Below, one piece after another: positions 4,982-8,662 of a DNA stretch of 8,662 bases. Source of the stretch: Burkholderiales bacterium (GTDB taxonomy: Bacteria; Pseudomonadota; Gammaproteobacteria; Burkholderiales; SG8-41). How positions within the stretch are numbered: position 1 is the first letter of the stretch; the number at the start of each line of letters is the position of its first letter. Both the position numbers and the translations under genes were made by a program. The notes under the pieces were generated by a model. The model was not told the DNA's origin. It saw nothing but the letters and a program-made list of their open reading frames with translations, and ran no database searches. Location of the stretch: the NCBI GenBank assembly GCA_005800795.1, contig SYEN01000104.1, positions 1-8,662 on the forward strand, given 5' to 3'.

Positions 4982-7246
4982 ATGAGCGACACAGCACGCC
5001 ACAAAGTCACCGGCCAATCCGAACACATGAACGACATCATTGAGCGCATGCAGGCCGATCCGGGTCGCCGCGCACTGCTCAAAGGCGGCTTGGGGCTGGC
5101 TGCGCTGGGTTTCATGGGCTTACAGGGCTGCACCAGCGGCGATTCTGCGTCGCCTGCCTTGGCGCCAGCCCCTACGCCGGTGACGCGCCCCGGGGCACTC
5201 AACTTTAATGCCGTTGCAAAAACCGTGGCGGACGCCATCGCCGTGCCTCCCGGCTATACGGCGACTGTACTGTACCGTTTCGGCGATCCGCTGAATGCCG
5301 CCACGGGTGCATTCTCGAATCTGGGCACCGACACGGCGGCCTCTATGGATTTTCGCGCTGGCGACAACCACGACGGCATTTACTTTTTTGGTTTGAGCGC
5401 TGACGGACGATTTGATCCGGCGGAAAGCAATCGTGGCCTGCTGGTGATGAACCACGAATACATGCAGTGGTTTTTCATTCATGCCACGCCGTATTCCATA
5501 GACGCCGCGGGTAACCGCACGGTAGAGGCCGAGGTGCGCAAGGAAATGGCGGCGCTGGGGGTGTCCATTGTAGAAGTCCAGCGCAACGGTAGCGCATGGA
5601 GCTACAACGTCAATTCGGCGTTTAACCGCCGTATCACCACGCTGACGCGCATGCGGATGTCAGGCCCGGCAGGCGGTTCTGCCTTCATGCGCACGCGGTT
5701 TTCGACCGACGGCACCGCGACACGCGGCACCTTCAACAATTGCGCCAACGGCTTTACCCCGTGGGGTACTTATCTGACTTGCGAAGAAAACTGGGCGTTC
5801 GGCTTTCGCCGTACGGCCGCTGGCGCCGCTCGCACCGCGAAGGAAAACGCGGGACTTACCCGCTACAACATTGGCGCCACGGCTGCGGGCAACTGGGGTT
5901 GGGCCACGCTACCCGGTGACGATTTTGCCCGTTGGAACATAGACCTCACTGGTGCCGACGCTACTGCCGATTATCGTAATGCCCCCAACACGTTTGGCTG
6001 GGTGGTGGAGATTGATCCGTTCGCCCCAACCTCAGAGCCGCGCAAGCGCACCGCATTGGGACGCTTTTTCCACGAGGGTGCGTGGCCGAGCCGTCCCATT
6101 CCGGGCAGCCGCCTCGCCTGGTATATGGGTTGCGATGCGCGAGGCGAATACATCTACAAATTTGTCAGCGACGCGGCCTGGAACGTCGCCGACCTGAACG
6201 GCGGTCTGGCCGCTGGCGACAAATATCTTAACGCGGGCAAACTCTACGTTGCACGCTTTAACGACAATGGCACAGGCACTTGGCTGGAACTCAGCTTGGG
6301 TTCAAACAACATCACAGCGGCCAATCCGAGCTACGCGTTTGCCGATCAAGCCGACGTGCTGATACACGCACGTCTTGCCGCCGACGCTGCCGGCGCCACC
6401 AAAATGGACCGGCCCGAGTGGGGTGCCGTGGATCCGGTCAACGGTCAGGTCTACATGACGCTTACCAACAGCAACGCGGCCAACCGGCTGGTCACGGGCA
6501 CACCGACGGGCCGTGCCGCGCTGACTGACGCGGCCAACCCCCGTGTCTACAACGATCCGCGCACCGACAACAGCGCGCAACGCGGAAATCCAAACGGCCA
6601 TATTATTCGCTGGCGCGAAGCCGGGGACGACCCTGCAGCCACCACGTTCACCTGGGATATTTTCCTGTTTGGCTCGCGCGCTGGCCGCGATCCCAACAAC
6701 ATCAATATTTCCGGGCTCGACGCCAGCAACGATTTTTCCAGCCCGGACGGTCTATGGTTCAGTTCCACCACGGGCATTTTGTGGATCCAGACAGACGACA
6801 ATGCCTACACCGATGTCACCAACTGCATGCGGCTCGCGGCGCTTCCGGGCACGGTTGGCGATGGCAGTGTGAAATCCATCACCGGCACCGATGCCACCAA
6901 CGCCACGCGCACAGTGACCTCTCCGACTGGTGCTGCACCGGGCGCGGCGAGACTGCGGCGCTTTCTGGTCGGCCCCAAGGATTGCGAAGTGACCGGTATC
7001 ACAGAATCCCACGACGGCAGAGCCTTGTTCGTCAACATCCAGCACCCGGGCGAAGAAACATTTGACCCGGCGCGGCTGTTTGATGTCAACGTCGCCTATC
7101 GCAACAACGCGACAGCGACAGGCCCCACCGCAATTCTCGCCGACCCGACGCGCTACACCAGCCATTGGCCGGACGGCGGCAATGCCCGTCCACGCGCCGC
7201 AACCATCGTCATCACCAAAAACGACGGCGGCTTAGTCGGAATGTAG
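4982..7246 (+). CDS. phoX: PhoX family alkaline phosphatase, Tat-exported, probable lipoprotein
   Basis: A 754-residue protein of the PhoX/DUF839 family, calcium- and iron-dependent phosphatases that release phosphate from phosphomonoesters outside the cytoplasm. The N-terminus carries a twin-arginine signal (GRRALLKGG, Arg29-Arg30), a hydrophobic stretch, and a lipobox GLQGC ending at Cys50, so it is probably exported folded by Tat and lipid-anchored. Family blocks follow: NHEY (157-160), WGTYLTCEENW with the expected iron-ligand Cys267, FGWVVEIDP (338-346), ALGRFFHEG with His364-Glu365, NGHIIRW, and near the end FLVGPKDCEVTGI plus FVNIQHPGE. ATG 4982 is preferred because GAGGA (4968-4972) is 9 bases upstream; the ATG at 4973 directly abuts it and would add three residues. 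The gene stands alone, divergent from mltG, and may respond to phosphate starvation. Substrate range is not predictable; some relatives are annotated only as DUF839. Confidence 0.88.
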   Translation: MSDTARHKVTGQSEHMNDIIERMQADPGRRALLKGGLGLAALGFMGLQGCTSGDSASPALAPAPTPVTRPGALNFNAVAKTVADAIAVPPGYTATVLYRFGDPLNAATGAFSNLGTDTAASMDFRAGDNHDGIYFFGLSADGRFDPAESNRGLLVMNHEYMQWFFIHATPYSIDAAGNRTVEAEVRKEMAALGVSIVEVQRNGSAWSYNVNSAFNRRITTLTRMRMSGPAGGSAFMRTRFSTDGTATRGTFNNCANGFTPWGTYLTCEENWAFGFRRTAAGAARTAKENAGLTRYNIGATAAGNWGWATLPGDDFARWNIDLTGADATADYRNAPNTFGWVVEIDPFAPTSEPRKRTALGRFFHEGAWPSRPIPGSRLAWYMGCDARGEYIYKFVSDAAWNVADLNGGLAAGDKYLNAGKLYVARFNDNGTGTWLELSLGSNNITAANPSYAFADQADVLIHARLAADAAGATKMDRPEWGAVDPVNGQVYMTLTNSNAANRLVTGTPTGRAALTDAANPRVYNDPRTDNSAQRGNPNGHIIRWREAGDDPAATTFTWDIFLFGSRAGRDPNNINISGLDASNDFSSPDGLWFSSTTGILWIQTDDNAYTDVTNCMRLAALPGTVGDGSVKSITGTDATNATRTVTSPTGAAPGAARLRRFLVGPKDCEVTGITESHDGRALFVNIQHPGEETFDPARLFDVNVAYRNNATATGPTAILADPTRYTSHWPDGGNARPRAATIVITKNDGGLVGM

Positions 7247-7260
7247 GACGGGTAGTTCCC

Positions 7261-7282
7261 GGCAGCGCCCATGGCTGCCTTT
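7261..7282 (+). terminator. Terminator-like hairpin after phoX
   Basis: GGCAGC (7261-7266) pairs perfectly with GCTGCC (7274-7279) around a 7-base loop, followed by a short TTT run, 14 bases after the phoX stop. The T tract is short, so termination may be weak or partly Rho-dependent. Confidence 0.4.
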
Positions 7283-7313
7283 GGGTGCGTGCAATCCTTC
7301 ACCACTCGTGCGG

Positions 7314-7342
7314 TTGACCGTTTTGCGGACGGGCGCTACAGT
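7314..7342 (+). promoter_or_regulatory. Sigma-70-type promoter of the solute-binding protein gene
   Basis: TTGACC (7314-7319, 5 of 6) and TACAGT (7337-7342) are separated by exactly 17 bases. Transcription would begin near 7349, giving a leader of about 57 bases before the ATG at 7406. The -10 is embedded in the inverted repeat at 7331-7346. Confidence 0.55.
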
Positions 7343-7346
7343 GCCC
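7331..7346. repeat. Inverted repeat over the -10: candidate operator
   Basis: GGGCGC (7331-7336) and GTGCCC (7341-7346) are inverted copies, five Watson-Crick pairs and one G-T, around TACA. The repeat overlaps the -10 of the promoter driving the downstream gene, where a bound repressor would block RNA polymerase. No regulator gene is in the window, so this is inference. Confidence 0.3.
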
Positions 7347-7405
7347 GCTGCAATTCGTGATTACAAAACGGCTTCCAGAATACACCGCGAATCGAGGAGA
7401 CCTGC

Positions 7406-8416
7406 ATGCCCACGCCGGACCTATCGTGCCCATCCTTCCCGTTTTCAATGCGCGTACACGCGCTTGCCGGCGGCGTGGTGCTCGCACTGTCGTCCCTGAA
7501 TGCATTTGCCCAAGCCGAGGCTTACCCAGCCCGGGCGGTGCGCATGATCGTCGGTTTCACTCCCGGCAGCGCGACTGATGTGGTGGCGCGCATGTTCGCG
7601 CAGAAATTTACCGAGGCATGGGGTACCACGGTTGCCATCGACAACGTTCCCGGCGTCGGCGGCGCGGTGGGTGTGCAACGGCTGTCGAAAGCCGCGCCCG
7701 ATGGCTATACGCTGAATTTCTCCGGTAATGGCGCGCTAACCATTTTGCCGACCCTGCAAAGCAAGCCGCTCTACGACGTGCACAAAGATATCGTCCCCAT
7801 CGGCATGGTGCTCACCATGCCAAGCATACTGGCAGTCAACAATGACATCCCCGTCAAGACTGTGCAGGAGTTCATTACCTACGCCAGGAATCCTTCGCGC
7901 AAGTTGTCCTTCGCCTCGCCCGGAGCCGGTACGCCGCAGCATATCGCGGGCGAGTTGTTGAAAGGGCTAGCGGAACTGGACATGGCACATGTGCCCTACA
8001 AGGGCGCCGTGCTAACCGATGTCATCGGCGGCCGCATCGCGATGACCATTCAAAACACCGGCGCGATTTTGCCCATGGTACGCGATGGCCGTTTGCGTGG
8101 GCTGGCGGTGACGTCGCTCAAGCGCTCGCCAAACATTCCCGATTTGCCGTCGATCGCGGAGTCTGGCTTTCCCGGCTTTGAAGCCGTGTCATGGTTCGCG
8201 TTGCTCGCACCCACTGGCACGCCCGCGCCGATTATGAGCAAGGTATATCAGGAGTCACAACGGGTCATTGCCGACGCGGACATGCGCGCGCGATTTACCC
8301 AACTCGGTCTGGACATCAGCGGCAAGGCCGGAGATGAGGTCGTCAGCATTATCCGCACTGACATCGAGAAATGGGCGAAAGTCATCAAGAATGCCGGCAT
8401 CAGCATGACCGATTAA
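7406..8416 (+). CDS. Bug/TctC family tripartite tricarboxylate transporter solute-binding protein
   Basis: A 336-residue periplasmic binding protein of the Bug (TctC) family, which captures small carboxylates or related amphipathic molecules and delivers them to a TctAB-type membrane transporter. The signal peptide has a long n-region and a hydrophobic core (about 17-33), with probable cleavage after AFA (35) or AQA (37); the mature protein begins EAYPARAVRMIVGF, a typical Bug start. Other family blocks are VPGVGGAVGVQRLSKAAPDGYTL, GAGTPQHIAGELLK, HVPYKGAVLTDVIGGRI and LAPTGTPAPIM. Length is normal. The ATG at 7406 is supported by GAGGAG (7394-7399) 6 bases upstream. No tctA or tctB is adjacent, which is common: betaproteobacteria carry many orphan Bug genes, some acting as sensors. 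The ligand cannot be predicted from sequence. It has its own promoter and probably forms a single-gene unit. Confidence 0.92.
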   Translation: MPTPDLSCPSFPFSMRVHALAGGVVLALSSLNAFAQAEAYPARAVRMIVGFTPGSATDVVARMFAQKFTEAWGTTVAIDNVPGVGGAVGVQRLSKAAPDGYTLNFSGNGALTILPTLQSKPLYDVHKDIVPIGMVLTMPSILAVNNDIPVKTVQEFITYARNPSRKLSFASPGAGTPQHIAGELLKGLAELDMAHVPYKGAVLTDVIGGRIAMTIQNTGAILPMVRDGRLRGLAVTSLKRSPNIPDLPSIAESGFPGFEAVSWFALLAPTGTPAPIMSKVYQESQRVIADADMRARFTQLGLDISGKAGDEVVSIIRTDIEKWAKVIKNAGISMTD

Positions 8417-8662
8417 GGACATCTGCCGCAGTTCAACCCTGCTCAGGACAAACGCAAATCAATCGAGCTGCAGAGATTGCCAGCACGAATGCATTGGGAC
8501 TGTCAATAATATTAAATAAAATCAATGACTTACAATACCCGTTTTATTGGTCTCTAGGTAGCCCCGGCAACCACGGCAACATCAGCGCAATTGACCCTTG
8601 GACAAGGCCGGGATACATTGAAGCTTGAGCCGGGCGTTCATGCTCAGTGAACTCACGCGCCC
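8417..8662. other. Right-edge region without a confident gene
   Basis: These 246 bp follow the solute-binding protein gene. No clear terminator hairpin with a T tract is visible. An AT-rich block at about 8503-8536 contains a promoter-like sequence (separate entry). A plus-strand frame opening at ATG 8640 (MLSELTR) runs off the window and could be the first codons of a gene, but no good ribosome site precedes it. On the minus strand two frames are open from the right edge, to about 8583 and 8545, without recognisable content. Confidence 0.35.
8494..8522 (+). promoter_or_regulatory. Possible outward sigma-70-type promoter
   Basis: TTGGGA (8494-8499) and TAAAAT (8517-8522) are spaced by 17 bases within an AT-rich block. 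It would drive a gene beyond the right edge. AT-rich sequence gives such matches easily, so confidence is modest. Confidence 0.3.

Noticed and set aside
6752..7165. 137-codon minus-strand frame opposite phoX
   Set aside because: It lies wholly inside the conserved C-terminal part of the phosphatase; such long antisense frames are expected in GC-rich genes.
8371..8628. 85-codon plus-strand frame running out of the solute-binding protein gene
   Set aside because: It begins inside the gene in another frame, without a ribosome site, and its translation through the AT-rich region looks non-coding.

Overview
The window looks like ordinary chromosomal DNA of a moderately GC-rich Gram-negative bacterium, most likely a betaproteobacterium, perhaps Burkholderiales. 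Three things point that way: the tightly overlapping minus-strand order mltG-tmk-holB-tatD followed by an ankyrin-repeat gene, a Bug/TctC-type solute-binding protein, and a Tat-exported PhoX-family phosphatase. The taxonomy is inferred from gene order and family membership, not measured.

Layout, left to right. Positions 1-169 hold no convincing gene, only an imperfect hairpin. Positions 170-718 (+) hold a type II toxin-antitoxin pair, brnT and brnA, whose frames overlap by 35 bp. Its promoter region carries a spaced direct repeat and an inverted repeat that could be the BrnA operator, and the toxin may be translated from a leaderless mRNA. Positions 751-4802 (-) hold a five-gene cluster, transcribed mltG, tmk, holB, tatD, then an exported ankyrin-repeat protein. 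The mltG/tmk and tmk/holB junctions are 4-bp stop/start overlaps and the other two gaps are 12-13 bp, so these genes are probably co-transcribed. They combine peptidoglycan chain termination, dTTP synthesis, the replicative clamp loader, a TatD nuclease and a probable periplasmic protein-binding protein. Positions 4803-4981 form a divergent intergenic region with a candidate Pho box and a C8 tract in the phosphatase leader. Positions 4982-7246 (+) encode the PhoX-family phosphatase with a twin-arginine signal and a lipobox. Positions 7247-7405 contain a terminator-like hairpin and a strong sigma-70-type promoter whose -10 element lies inside an inverted repeat. Positions 7406-8416 (+) encode the tripartite-tricarboxylate-type solute-binding protein, with no transporter membrane genes in view. 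Positions 8417-8662 are non-coding apart from a possible outward promoter and a possible gene start at the very edge.

Functionally the window contains a housekeeping operon flanked by accessory or nutrient-scavenging genes (organic phosphate hydrolysis, carboxylate-type uptake or sensing) and a toxin-antitoxin module placed convergently to the operon's 3' end. I found no CRISPR array, tRNA, rRNA, transposase or integrase, and no clearly novel multi-gene system. The most interesting points are regulatory: the brnTA promoter/start arrangement, the phoX leader and the operator-like repeat in front of the solute-binding protein.
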